A DNA stretch of 64,000 bases from Eopsaltria australis (taxonomy: Eukaryota > Chordata > Aves > Passeriformes > Petroicidae): NCBI GenBank assembly GCA_034509425.1, contig JAVTVJ010000001.1, forward strand, positions 9,266,001-9,330,000, in the 5' to 3' direction. Below, piece by piece: positions 23,841 through 35,726 of the stretch; the first letter of the stretch is position 1, and each line of letters starts with the position of its first letter. Both the position numbers and the translations under genes were made by a program. The notes under the pieces are model-generated. The model was given only the letters and a program-made list of their open reading frames with translations, did no database searches and was not told where the DNA came from.

Positions 23841-26800
23841 AGTACATGACAGAAGTGATTTAAGTCAAGTTTCTACCACGACTGAAAATAACAATTGAAC
23901 TAAATCCAAGATACTGACCTCTGAAAAGGTATTTACAGCATCCTGATGAAGACTGATAATGTAGCCATAAATATAGCAAGTAGCTAGAAATTCACAGTTG
24001 TGAAATACCAAGAGCCCTTGAGGCTTTTCTTCCCTTCACAGCGGGTAATGCATTTCAGTGAAATGTGAGAACAAAAAGATGATATCCCAGAAAGATTTAT
24101 CTTCTTGCTCTGCATTGCATATTGAGCCTGGATTCACTTCAGCCAACATTTTTGTGATCTAATGTTGCTTTACCAAGGAGCTTCAAATAGGAGCTGTACC
24201 AAGGAGACTCAAATAGAAAATTATGCAATCAATATATCTGACTTAAAAAAGCAATAAAATAGTTAACTTGCTTGTAACAAATGTTAATTTGTGGCTGTCC
24301 TGAAGCACGAAGGGACAGAAAAATCTTTATCATTTGCATTACATAATTTCCAAACTAAAGCAGTGGAGGCCAACAGCCAGCATGAACACTTTACTGTTGT
24401 GAGAAAGCAACATTTTGTCACATTTAATAAATAGGGAAGCTCAGTTACCACAAAGTCCTGAGAGGCACTGAAAATGGATGGGGGGTTGAAGCACAGGAAG
24501 GAAAATACTGTTTGTGCTGCAGATATTGAAGCTGGGACTCAGGATAACTGGGGAAAGGTGTCTGTCCCTGTCTTTTGTTTCCTTGAAGAATAAACAGTTA
24601 AAGAAATGTGCCCCAGATTCTATTGCCCCACAAACTCTTTTTCACTGGCTTCTCAAGAGTATTTAAGCACTTGGAATTTCCTTGAGAAACCAGTCATCTG
24701 AAACAGATTCTTAACATTACCAAAAAAAATTAAATCTTAGCAAAAGTATATTTGAATTATTCTTGTGCTGAAAGGTGTTAATGACCATAGTCAAGTGGGA
24801 CTTTGATCTGCAGATTATCAACAGATTTGAAGCAGATGGGTGTGTTAATCACACAGGCTGGTGAACCTCACAGATGGGTCTGCTAATAACCCAGGCTGCA
24901 AGGGAGGATGAAAAAAGTTTTGCAGTTTGATAACTGAAAATAAAAGGCTGTGTCTGATAGTTTACGTAGCTAAATCATCTGAGCTGTTTATAAATGCCAA
25001 GGCTACAAGACTCACTGTGAAGAAGGTGATGGGAAGGACAAAAGAAGCTGCAACATATTCCAGAGAACCAGCATAGCCCTGAGGTGTGGAAGGAAACAGG
25101 CACTGCAGGAGTGGGGGCACTCGGGGCCTGGAGGGCAGGAGCACAGCGGGGAGGAGAAGGTGTCACCCCACCTTTTGCATCCCCATCAGAGCTGCAGCAC
25201 TCTGCAGATGGTGCTGAGTGATTGATTGTCACAAACACACTGTGCATTGCTCTCTGAATTTCTCAGAACATTCTGAATTGCTGGAATTGCTATCAAGCAC
25301 AGAGTCAGAGCTGTCCAGTGCCAAAAGAGCAAGTACTTATTCACCTGTTAGATATGTAGTTTAGTTACTTTGTGAATAACACGTTTGGACTAGGCTCCTC
25401 TCCTGAAGAAATCAATGAATAAGATTGATTAATGAAATTTATTAAAAGAGTGACATCGTCCTCAGTCCACAGAGAGACAGAGATAAAATGATGGCTTTGT
25501 TCAAATTAATTGTAGAGTTCCTAGTCATTTCAGTGTCATCAGGATTTCATGGCTAATGTTGAAATACATCAAACAAAAGAATGGTTAGCTGTTTTTCATA
25601 ATCTGTCATGTTAAGTTTCTGAGTAAGTAGAAAAAGTTTACATGCAAAATTAAGTATGAAATATGCATCACTGGTTAATCAGCACTTCAGTTGAGATTTA
25701 AAAGTTGAAATATTTGGGAAAAAATATATGTTTACTGGACTTAAGACAAGTACAGTGTTAATAGCTTTTTTATGATTTTGATACTAGTGAAACTGAACAT
25801 TTGAAAGTTGTTGGAACAAATTTAGGACAATGTGGAGAGATGGATTAGGAAGGATACTCGCACTTCTTTGAAACTTCTTCACCATTAAGGTTTTGATGAA
25901 AATTTTCTTGTGTAAGACAAAAGGACATCAGTGTTCCTGCATGTGGCACAGTGTCATGAGGACCAGATACGCTCTTCAAGACAAATAAAACAGTGGTTTT
26001 CTGAAGTATGTACCCATGAACATTATCATCCTTGGAAGCTGAATTAGATCTTCAAATATATGACTTTTTACCTATATCAGCATTTGGCAGTCTGAAAAAA
26101 TCATTAGTGAGAATCTCCACAAGAGGAAGGGGGAAAAAAAGACTGGAAAAATTTTGAATATTAGTGTATTTCCTTTGATCAGAAAGTCAGGTTAGTTCTG
26201 TAAAAGAAACCAAAGCTCAGTTTGCTTTCTAAATGCAAAATATTTAAATAAAAATTGATTGAATTTGAAAAAAAATTCTATACTAATCCACTATATAAAT
26301 TTGTAATGTGATTTAAATATGCATTTTTTCTTGGTTGATTTCCATGTAAATCATGCTTTTTATATGGAATCTTTATTCACAATGAAAGGATACAGGGAGA
26401 GTGAACAATTCAGAAATAAAGGTTTAATACAGATTTCATCCCTCAGTGGCTTTATCTTGAACAGCATCATTTGTTTTCTACTCGTTTTCATTTCATGCCT
26501 GGCCAGAATAAGACAGCTTGGGCTCTGCCTTTATGCTTTTACTTCAACATGGAGAGACCTTTACAGGAGTAACAAGTGTTTATGTTGGTGCCCGGGGTGG
26601 TGGGTCTTTAAAGCACAGTATGAACCCAATTCTTTACTCAGTATTTGAAGTGTGGGAAGGGCAGTGGAGATGAAGGAAACAGGGTGTTGGGTCTATTTTC
26701 ATTTTTGGAAAGGAATAATTCCTGGTTTTGTAATGGTTGCAATTCAGTTCCGTGTGTCTGATTCTAAATGAGACTCCATATTTGCTCCTTAAGACAAGGG

Positions 26801-27963
26801 AATAGATGTAATATAAAATTATTTCTTTCTTGCCCTGCATCAAATGCCCCAAATTATCCTAAAGTATCAGGACAACCCCAATGACTGACGTGTCAGAATG
26901 GAGAGAAGCTTCAGGGCTTCCTTTCTGGGTAGATGCAACTTGCAGAGATGGACACAAGATGTGTCCTGAATCAGAGCTGGATGTGATCAGCTCTGTATAG
27001 GCACAAAGAGCACCTCAGTTCTAATCTTAGCATTTATAACTGTTTTCAGATTTTCTGAGGTCATTTAACAAGTTCATTCTTTTCACAGTGTAGGATACCT
27101 AGCTCACAGTTGGTCAGATGCCTGAGCTCAGATGTTTCCAGACCCGTTTTTATGCTTTGAAAAACTGGGGACAATTCCACACCTCTCTGGTCAAAAAAGA
27201 AAAAGGGGGGGAAAAAGGAAAAACAAACCCACAAAAAAACCAAACAAAAATAGGCAGAGAGAGTCTTCTGCCAGTTCTTAGATAGACTCTCATACATGCC
27301 AGAACACTTTTAGCTCTCCTTGACTTTTGGATCAAGGGACAGCTGCTGTCCTGCCTACTGCCAGCCTGCACCTCACTCTGCGTATTTTCCAGTGTCTGGC
27401 TGTAGGTCCTGAGGAAGAGGATGTCTCAGTTCTTTCATATAAGCTGAAAGGTACCTTCTAGTTTGCCACTGGGCACTGTTTTTGTTTACATTGCCCATGA
27501 CAGGGTTCCAGGCTGCTGTTACCAGTCATGGACTTGCTGGAGAGAAAGGAAAAGCCTGCACAGAATTTGAACTTGCATCATGACACAGGAGTGTGTTGCA
27601 TAAGCCTTGTTACAAAGAAGTTGTTAAAATGTGCCCAAAGGATAGAAAAATAACCAAGATTATTTATTCATATCTTATTTCATTATCAGGGTATTTTTTT
27701 TCAAGAAAACCTCTGGCAATATTTGAATTTGATTACACTGGAACTAAAATGCTATCCTTGTTTATGGCTCTTCCAAAGCAAATGTGCTTTTTTCCTATTC
27801 ACAGCATGGGAAAGCAGGTATGACCAGATTGCTGTGCTGGATTACCATTCTCCTTCAGAGAAGGGACAGGACTCTGTGGATTAGTTTTTTTCCATAATGG
27901 TAGGATAACTGGACAATTAATTCTTTTCTTTCTGGGTAACTTGTACTTTTTTCCTGTACTTAC

Positions 27964-28096
27964 GTGTTTGTCTGAGACCAATGAGGATACACAAATGCAG
28001 CTAAACTCGTCATTGTGAAAACACCTGAACTTGCTGCTTCCCAAGCAATCACATAGTTTGGGCAGTGAGGGCATTGAAAACACCTCCATTCCTGAC
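27964..28096 (-). other. Minus-strand exon-like interval, unassigned
   Basis: On the minus strand, an acceptor ending cctcctcag precedes 133 bp that end at a donor reading gtaagtac. Two minus-strand frames are open across it and belong to open frames at 27960-28142 and 27799-28200. One contains the cysteine-rich CFQCPHCPNY, but there is no further zinc-finger spacing to support a domain. No neighbouring minus-strand exon was found. Chance or a pseudo-exon is more likely than a real exon. Confidence 0.2.
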
Positions 28097-28249
28097 CTGA
28101 GGAGGATTTGCGGGGTCTCTGCCAGTGAGCTGCAGGCACCAAAAAAGCTTCTGCATTTGGGTGAGGGGCTGAGCAAGCACTGTGCAGTCAATTTCAACAA
28201 ACTGTGTTAAGAGTATGCCAGTGACATCTAGTGTTTAATATAAAATTCC

Positions 28250-28600
28250 ATAAAACCTGATGGGTTTGCGTTGTAAAACCCTTTGCTGCAGCTGGAGCAG
28301 TGGTTGCTGTCGGGGTGCCTGTTACAAGGGGCAGGGCAGAAAGGCCACGGCACCCTTGGCAGGGAACAAGGGTACCTGAGCTGTCATCCTGAAGCCAGGT
28401 GATCTCACAGCATGCAGTGTGTCTGAGAGTTAATCAACCTCAACAACAAATAAGTAACATGGCAGGGGTGTTCACAGGGTGATGGAAACAGTGTGGTCTG
28501 CCCTTTACGTCCTCCGCATTTTTCTGTGTAATGTACGCTTTCTTATCTAATAAACTGGCGGAATGTTCTGACTTGGTACTGTTTTATAAATGTTGGAATG
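28250..28600 (+). other. GC-richer patch with AATAAA, possible old LTR or 3' end
   Basis: Locally richer in G and C than its surroundings, ending with 'tatctaataaactggcgg', which carries a polyadenylation-type AATAAA hexamer at 28548-28553. The arrangement resembles an old solo LTR or a transcript 3' end, but I find no matching TG...CA boundaries and no open frame. Left unclassified. Confidence 0.2.
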
Positions 28601-29177
28601 AAGTCTGGCCACTGATAAACTGTCCATGTACATACACATACAAAAATTGCAGTGGGTGCAGTATGGGAGGTAGCGTACTATAGTTTAATTTTAACAAGAA
28701 AAGGCAGTATCTCAGAACTCAGAGCAGGAGTGCAATTAATTCTGAAATAAAATTCCAGCACAGTAGGGAGCTCAAAACTGGTGACGCACCACCCAGATTC
28801 AAGGCAAAAGAGAAGAATATTCGAAGGACAATTGATATCACATAGCAACAACAGATATAAGTTGATGAATTCAATGTTCCTACAATTAATACGGATAGTC
28901 AAGCAGCTCTTGCAGCATTTTGATGTTTGGTTAGTTAAAATTCTTGATTCTAAAAATAAGGATAAAATGGACTGTGAGATCATAAACTGTATAAAAATAG
29001 ATGTATACTTAATGTTGTGAAACACAGTTAAACAAGTTAGCATATGAATGACTAATCATCATTGCAAGTATCTCAAGACATCATTAATGCAAAAACACTA
29101 TAACATTGCCAGTAGAAATAGAATATCAGCTTGAACTATATACAGATTTATGACATTTTTATCCCTTTTGATATTTA

Positions 29178-29642
29178 CTGAATCATAGCATAGTTTGTGT
29201 TGAAAGGGACCTTTAAAGGTCATCTAGTCCAGCATCCCCCACAAGGAGCAGGGACATCTTCTATCGCAACATGCCCTAATAAAAAGTCTATCCCCATCTT
29301 TCTTATACACTCCCTTTAAATATTTAAAGGCCTCAATAACATCTCCCTGCAGCTTTGTCTCCTCCAGACTTAAAAACCCCAAATTTCTCAGCCTTTCCTC
29401 ACAGGAGATGTGCTCCATCCCTCTGGTCATCTTTGTGACCCTCCTCTGGATCTGCACCAAGATCCATGTCTTTCCTGTACTGTGGATCCTGAACTGAGCA
29501 CAGCACTCCAGGTGGGATCTCACCGGAGCAAAGTAGAGGGCAGAATCACCTCCCTCAACCTTCTGGCCACACTGCTTTGGATGCAGCCCAGGACATGGTT
29601 GGCTTTCTTGACTGCAAATCCATATTAGAGGCTCATGTCCAA
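29178..29642 (-). mobile_element. CR1 LINE 3' portion with internal deletion
   Basis: Minus-strand CR1 covering the end of ORF2 and the 3' terminus. The plus strand begins with the inverted octamer zone 'gaatcatagcatag', then 'catctagtccagcatcccc'. After 'agggacatcttct' (about 29262) it jumps to 'atcgcaacatgccct', skipping roughly 250 bp of the consensus I remember. It then continues collinearly through the segment encoding MxRGMEHxSxEERLR and RSHLE, to 'ggctcatgtcc' near 29641. The 174-codon minus-strand open frame at 29224-29748 is mostly this element plus flank and is not a host gene. Confidence 0.93.
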
Positions 29643-31860
29643 AAAAATGTTGCTGTAAAAATAGATATATGGACAAGCTCACAGGCTGATTCACTATGAA
29701 GAATCCAGACCAAAGTTTAAGATTGTTTTGGCTCCTGCAGACTTGCACACATCCATGTATGATTAGATTACTTCAAGGCTTCAAAGACACGAAGTATATT
29801 TGAATCAGAGGCAAGCTGTAGATCTGGTGTCTTTACATTAGATAGAGCTAATATGTTTAGTGCTTTGAAAGCCATACAGAGTCACTAGAGACTTCTTGAA
29901 TTACCTTTTGAAAAAAATTCAGCATCTGTGTTGTTTGATAAAAAAGTGACACAAATGTCTGAAGCTTCTGAAGGCAGGGAACATCAGTGGAAGTCATTTG
30001 GAGAAGATTGTGGGACACAAAAGGAAAGGACGAAAGCAATCCCAAGAATTATGCTGGGACCAGAGGAGAACTTTGTTACAGGGGCATAATTTTCACTGTT
30101 CTGTTCCTGAAGTAAATTAATGCTGCTGTATAAGTGTGATATTTTAGTTAAACTGCTGCTGCTGAGAGAGTTAAACAAGAATTTACATACATGGAGATAG
30201 CACTAAGCCAACATTGTCTATTCTGAATGGGTGAAGGCACTTGGTGGGACTGAGTGTTACACACTGAACTTCATCCATAGCATAAGCAAAACCAAAATAC
30301 ATCTATAAATATAGGTCATAAACCCAAGTGATAATTTTAAAAACCCCGTATTTTTAATGACTTTATTCTGTGGATAAGGTTAGGTAGTCCCAGGTGACTA
30401 GAATAAGTGAAAGTCCCACACAAACTGCACTGTGCTTGATAGCCGTAGTGGATTCTTATTCAGTATTCCCTTCTTTGGGTTCAACCAGAGCAGGAGGAAA
30501 AAATTGCTGACAGCTCTATAGCCATTATGTCTCTGTAGGGTTCATACATTTTGATTACTGCTGTTACTCTGATGATTTTCTTGGTATCAGAAACAAAACT
30601 GCAGTTCTCTACAGTTCAGCTCACTTTAAGACACCATCAAATTGGTATGGCTCTCACAAGCTTTTGTTAAAGTCATGGTGACAGCTATTGAGCTTTAACT
30701 AGCACTGTTGTTATGCTTGCTATAAATAATTACTTTCATCAGCCCTTTTCTTGACCACAGATCACTGGAGAATGATGACGCACATTCCAGGTCTCCACAC
30801 ATATTAGCACTGACTTATTGCCTCACCTTCTTCATCTGAATATAAGAATAGTAAAGGGAGAGTTATCCATCCAGGCTTTGATTTCCTTTTATTTTGTGTA
30901 TAGTTTTAGAGTTTGACTCTAGTGACTTTGGGGGTGGCTTTTGTGTTGTCTTCACATGAGCAACATTTTAGCAAGAGTCTATTGGGTAGATTCCCTTGTG
31001 AAGCATAGCTTTTTGCACTGCTAAGGCAGCAACAAGAAGCTCTAACAGAGCCAAAAAGTGCTAGCAGAGTCCCCCAGGACAGGAAAATCTGCACAGCTTG
31101 ACTCTACCACTGCATATCTGCCCACCTCCACATGAGTAGGGGACAGAATATACTTCAATGGCAAGAGAGGACACGCTGGAGATGTGGCAGAGGAAGCTGC
31201 TACTCTTAAGGAACTCCTCTGGGAGTGATGGAGCAGAACAATTTTCCAGTAAAAGAAATACTATAGTTTTCAAGAGTTAGATGGGTGAGAGGGCTTACAC
31301 TACATCAGACTTCATCTTGGAGGCCTTCTCGTCCTTGCAGTTACATTGTGGATTCACATCCTAAGTTGAGGTTGCAATTACAGGTGACATACGGTCCCTG
31401 TTTTCTATTCAGTGGGATCGATGGTCATCTGACCAAGCTCAGGAAAAAAAAATTAATCCAGCAAGTATAGTTTCTTCACATTACAGGAAGATCAAATATG
31501 TACTTATGCCAGTGCAAGGGAAAAGTGGGACAAAGCTGGAGATGGGATGGCAACAGAGACAATGACAAGGAAAACAAAGTACTTCCAATGCTGCTATAAC
31601 CTGCACCCTTGAAGAAGCTACTGGAAGTACCCTGATTATATGAGACAGAGTATGGGACAAGTATGGTCCCCTTATGTATCAATGTGCCATAATGGCACTA
31701 CTGTGCCTTTTTGCCATATAAAAAAGTTGGCATACAGAACTAGGTGGAGTTGCCTGCTCTTGTAGAAGGACTGGAAAACAACCAAAGCAAAGAATAATGA
31801 ACTAATTCTATTAAATTCATTTGCAAATTCAGTTGTGATCTATTGTATACAGGTCTTTTT

Positions 31861-31875
31861 GTTGTTGTTGTTGTT
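31861..31875. repeat. (GTT)5 microsatellite
   Basis: Five uninterrupted GTT units after a short T run. Confidence 0.9.
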
Positions 31876-33125
31876 ACTGATTTTATGAAATAGCTTATGT
31901 CTTTACTTTTTTTCACAAAAGGAGAATGTAAATAGGATTATTGAGAATTAAAAATATTTGGTGGATTTATTTTTTGTGAAGCAGGTAAGAAATTAATTTC
32001 TAACATATTCTTTTCTTGACATTGTTGCTTTAATTTTCTCTTAATAGGTTGGTGGAATGGCTGTTTCCATGACAGCACAGCAAATATACAGTAGGGGCAC
32101 TGATAAACAGTGATGAATAACAGATCACTAGACTTCAGGGAGAATTCTTCACTATTCTGTTGCTGCTTTTTACATTTGTCAGATAGAGACAACACATTTC
32201 ACCACCGTCCATGACACCAAGATAAAAGTTGTCCAACTTCCAAAGGCCCTGTTGTGCTAAAAGACAACAGTTACTGCCTTTGAAGGTAGGTCAAATGCTG
32301 GCTTTAAACTATGTTAAAGTACCTCTTCTAAGAGTTAACTTGCTAACTACGACGATGTACAATACTGAATGTCTGATCTAGCCTTGTCAAACTAGTCATG
32401 AGCCCCTACCAAGCAACAGTGCTTTCAAGATGGAAGTAGCTTCTCCTGACCCACTGTCTCAGTCATGCTCTCCAACAAAAGCAAACTCTTATAGAAAGCA
32501 AATTTACCCTCTGGTTCACTGCTCTGGGGTTCTCTGTGCAATCTGTGTGAAAAGGTGTTGGGATAAGTCACTCTGCTGAAAGCCATCAAAGGGACTGCTC
32601 TCAGGGGGAGATGAAAGTGGAGGTGAGGGCTGTCGCATGCAACGTAACCCCACTGCCACAAACGGTGTTTAACCAAGTTTCTCTTTAGTTCAGCCTTGAA
32701 ACACACACACAGGTGTCAGAAGCAAATCTGTAATTGCCTTTGCACAGAGAAATAGCAGCTGAAACACTGCTGTTTGAAGGGGGCTTGATAGTCCTAGATG
32801 CATCCTAGTGCAAAACTAGAATAAACTTATGTTTGGTAAGGATGTAGATAAGCACTGTAGAAAAAAATCACATCTCTTTCCTCTTTAAATCCATGACAAT
32901 TTTGTCAAGAACTTAAGGGGAATCAGAGTTTAATCCTTCTTCTCTTGCTTTTTATGATAATTCCCTGTTCTGATGAAACCAGAAAAGGCAGTATTGAATA
33001 AAACATTAAAATAATAACAATTATCTGCTTGTTTAGATGATCTGCAATGCAGGTTGGAACAGGAAGGTCTCTGCATGCTCATAGATTTTGTGAAAAGTTT
33101 TTCTGAAGTCCTTCATATTCTAAGC

Positions 33126-33163
33126 ATAAATGATACATTTAAATATAAATGATACATTTAAAT
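33126..33163. repeat. Exact tandem duplication of a 19-bp unit
   Basis: The unit ataaatgatacatttaaat occurs twice head to tail (33126-33144 and 33145-33163) without mismatch, which suggests a recent duplication. Confidence 0.95.
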
Positions 33164-34019
33164 TTGGTAAAGAGACAGTTCTCACTGCCAAGACAAATCA
33201 GTACCCAACCTGAGGCAGCTGAAGCTTTGCTTTTCTCGTAACAAAATAACTGGTCTTAAATGAGTGCTCCGGTTTACCTAGATTGCTATCTATCAGATCT
33301 TGAGGGTATAATTTACCAAACATTTATTTTGGTAACAGTCCAGCCTTCATAGCTTTGTACCTGTGACCAGTTCTCATTCCTCCTTCTCCTACCTATTCCC
33401 CAAAGCACAAGTTCTGCTAGTTTGTAAGGCTAGATGGCAAATCAAATCAGGGATTTAAACAGAGTGATTTTTGGCCTCTTCTCTGTTTAAATACACATAA
33501 GTTCTCATTTTATTAATTGCTAGCACATGCAAATTTCAGATATTTTAGAAAATGTCCAGCCATTTTTTAAAAATCCTTGTATCCTTCAAAGATAACCAAA
33601 GTTGGGCTAAAGGTTACAGCAAAGCACCCAAATACTACTCCCTTTTTAGCGTTAGACTACTGTCCAACCCATCACCTTTAGAGTTCATTGTTAGTTTTTC
33701 CCCCTCCTCAGAAAGAAGTATCATATTAGCAGTAATGCTCCATAGCAGCTTCTGCTTTGTTTCATGTGACTTTAGGGCAATGTGCAACTCCTGAAGAACA
33801 AAGATTGCTTTTGTGTTGTTCTAAGCCACTCAGCAGTTGTTACAAATCACAAGGCTCTTCCTCTGCAGTTGAAATGTAAGTGATAACTTTCATACTCTGG
33901 CACTAGAACTTCTTCAGTGAAACACTGTGCAGGCACCCAGGGTAATACTGTGTAATAGAAATGTGTGGCATTTCTCAACCATTCCCATTACACAAGACAG
34001 AGTAAAGCACCAGCATGGT

Positions 34020-34320
34020 GTGCCATCTGTGCTAATGCCAATGACGTTATTAAACCATTCATTAAATTTCAAAATTTCATATTCGATAATGTAAATTATT
34101 ATTTTGGCATAGCACATAGAATCCTTCCTCTAGAAATATTAATTCAGTATGCAAATGTGTTTGCCATGTTTTCCAATAAATTTGTGTCTGCATTGAACAC
34201 CCTTACAAGTGCTGTGGCTCATGTAATTATGTCTTCAGATCTTGATAGTAGAAATAGAGTCTTACTTTATGCCAGATTAATTGATCAGTTTTTAGCACAA
34301 GTAAATTTGTGTTAAATTAT
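34020..34320. other. Possible conserved non-coding element with a long open frame
   Basis: Unique AT-rich block full of ATTA/TTAAT cores and without homopolymer decay. A 116-codon plus-strand frame (33965-34315) runs through it, longer than usual for such AT-rich DNA, but its translation shows no domain I recognise. A conserved enhancer, an old coding remnant or chance would all fit. Cross-species alignment would separate them. Confidence 0.22.
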
Positions 34321-35600
34321 GCATCCATGTCTGCCAACTTCTGCCTACAAAACACAGTGCCATCTAGAGGTCTACCCTAACCCTGTTCCTGCCTTTCCTT
34401 CCCAGCAAGGAAAAGTGTTTTCCACTCACATTTTATGTCACTTAACAGGATGAATATTTCCCTAGGATCATATTATAGCAGCAAACTAACATTGTGGCTT
34501 CCCTGGTCCCCAGCCTGGTATGCACCTATCATACTGGCTGACCTATTTCTTCTAAGTGAGAGCTAAGTGGTAAGTGGGCATCCCACTAGGCACTGTGCAC
34601 AAACAGCCTGCCCTAGAAACCTCACAGCTCAGGTGAGATGACAGCTCAACAGACAGGGCTGTTAAACAGGAAAGTAAAATCAAAAACTCTCAGCAAAATG
34701 ATTTCACTGAAAATTTTCATTGACTACCTGTTTACACATCTGGGAATTGCCATGGAGACACTGGTGACCTCTATGTAGCTGTGTTAAGACTGCCATTTAA
34801 AGCAGAACAAAAAATCCTTTTCCATGTAATTTAGTGATGACTTCTAAACATGGCACAGTAAATCACCACAGGATAATCAAAATTTTCTTGTTTCTTTTTG
34901 AATAAACAAGATGAGACAGAAAAGCATGTATGTGTCTGTAACTCTATGGATGTATAAAATACTCAACATGAGGTCATCATGAAGGAGCTACTGAAGAAAA
35001 TCATCTTGCTTCACTGTCACAGGCAATTTTCTAGAAAAAATCCTAACTGTAGGTGTAGGTGTTTTACATGATTGCACCTTTCGTGAAACAACTATGTATG
35101 GCTTGCAAGTACACAAGTACTTGTTCTGTTTTGCTGTTGTGCAATCCCCTTCAGCTTTTTGACTGACATAAATCACGGACATAACCATGAAGTGGGAGAG
35201 AAAGGAGAATCATCACTGGGTAGATTTTATACTTGCTTTCCAAAACATGCATGTGTTAAGAGACAAAGGCCTGTAAGATGCCTTAAGTCCTTGATATGTT
35301 TGACAAATGTTTGCCCATGCTCAAGGCTCAGGGAAACAATTGCCTTCCTCAGCAGAGTAGCTTTAAGTCACTTTTTGTGTATCTCTAATGGCATGAAGGA
35401 ACTTCTGTGATGTCCAAGGTCTGTCTACGGCTTCAGTCTAAGTTTGTGAAGCATATAAAGTACTAGAAGGACAGCTCACAAGCCCTGTGTTGTACTTGAA
35501 AGGTCTGCAGAACGCAGTGAAATCCTAAGGGAAAAATGTCTTCTTCCTCAATTAGGCTGCACTTCAAAACTCAAGTGTGCAGTGTCTTCTCCCTCTGCAG

Positions 35601-35726
35601 AGGCTCTTTGGATCACAGGGACTATTTGTGAATGAAGCCTTCCAGAACTGGCTGAGAACATAGTGCAGCACAAAAGGCACGATGGGTCATAGTTTAAAGC
35701 TGCTGCAGTTATTCCAGAAACTCAAG
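35601..35726 (+). other. Non-coding exon-like interval with nearby polyadenylation signal
   Basis: The acceptor ttctccctctgcag precedes 126 bp ending ctcaag, followed by the donor gtaagc. All three frames contain stops, so it could only be a non-coding or terminal exon. An AATAAA hexamer at 35738-35743 is followed by 'gtgctgg', so a transcript could also end just downstream. It is on the same strand as the intervals at 9840 and 20216. No further support is visible. Confidence 0.22.

Larger units (their letters stand above)
20307..29177. other. Unique non-coding DNA without recognisable transposons
   Basis: No coding gene recognised. Holds a purine-rich stretch (22261-23840), an imperfect 26-bp tandem duplication at 24171-24216, an A-rich/G7 patch at 27193-27250 and a minus-strand exon-like interval at 27964-28096. 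Open frames reach only about 133 codons (27799-28200 minus). Confidence 0.5.

Noticed and set aside
29224..29748. 174-codon minus-strand open frame, the longest in the window
   Set aside because: Most of it is the CR1 copy at 29178-29642 (MxRGMEH and EERLR blocks of CR1 ORF2) plus flanking sequence; not a host gene.
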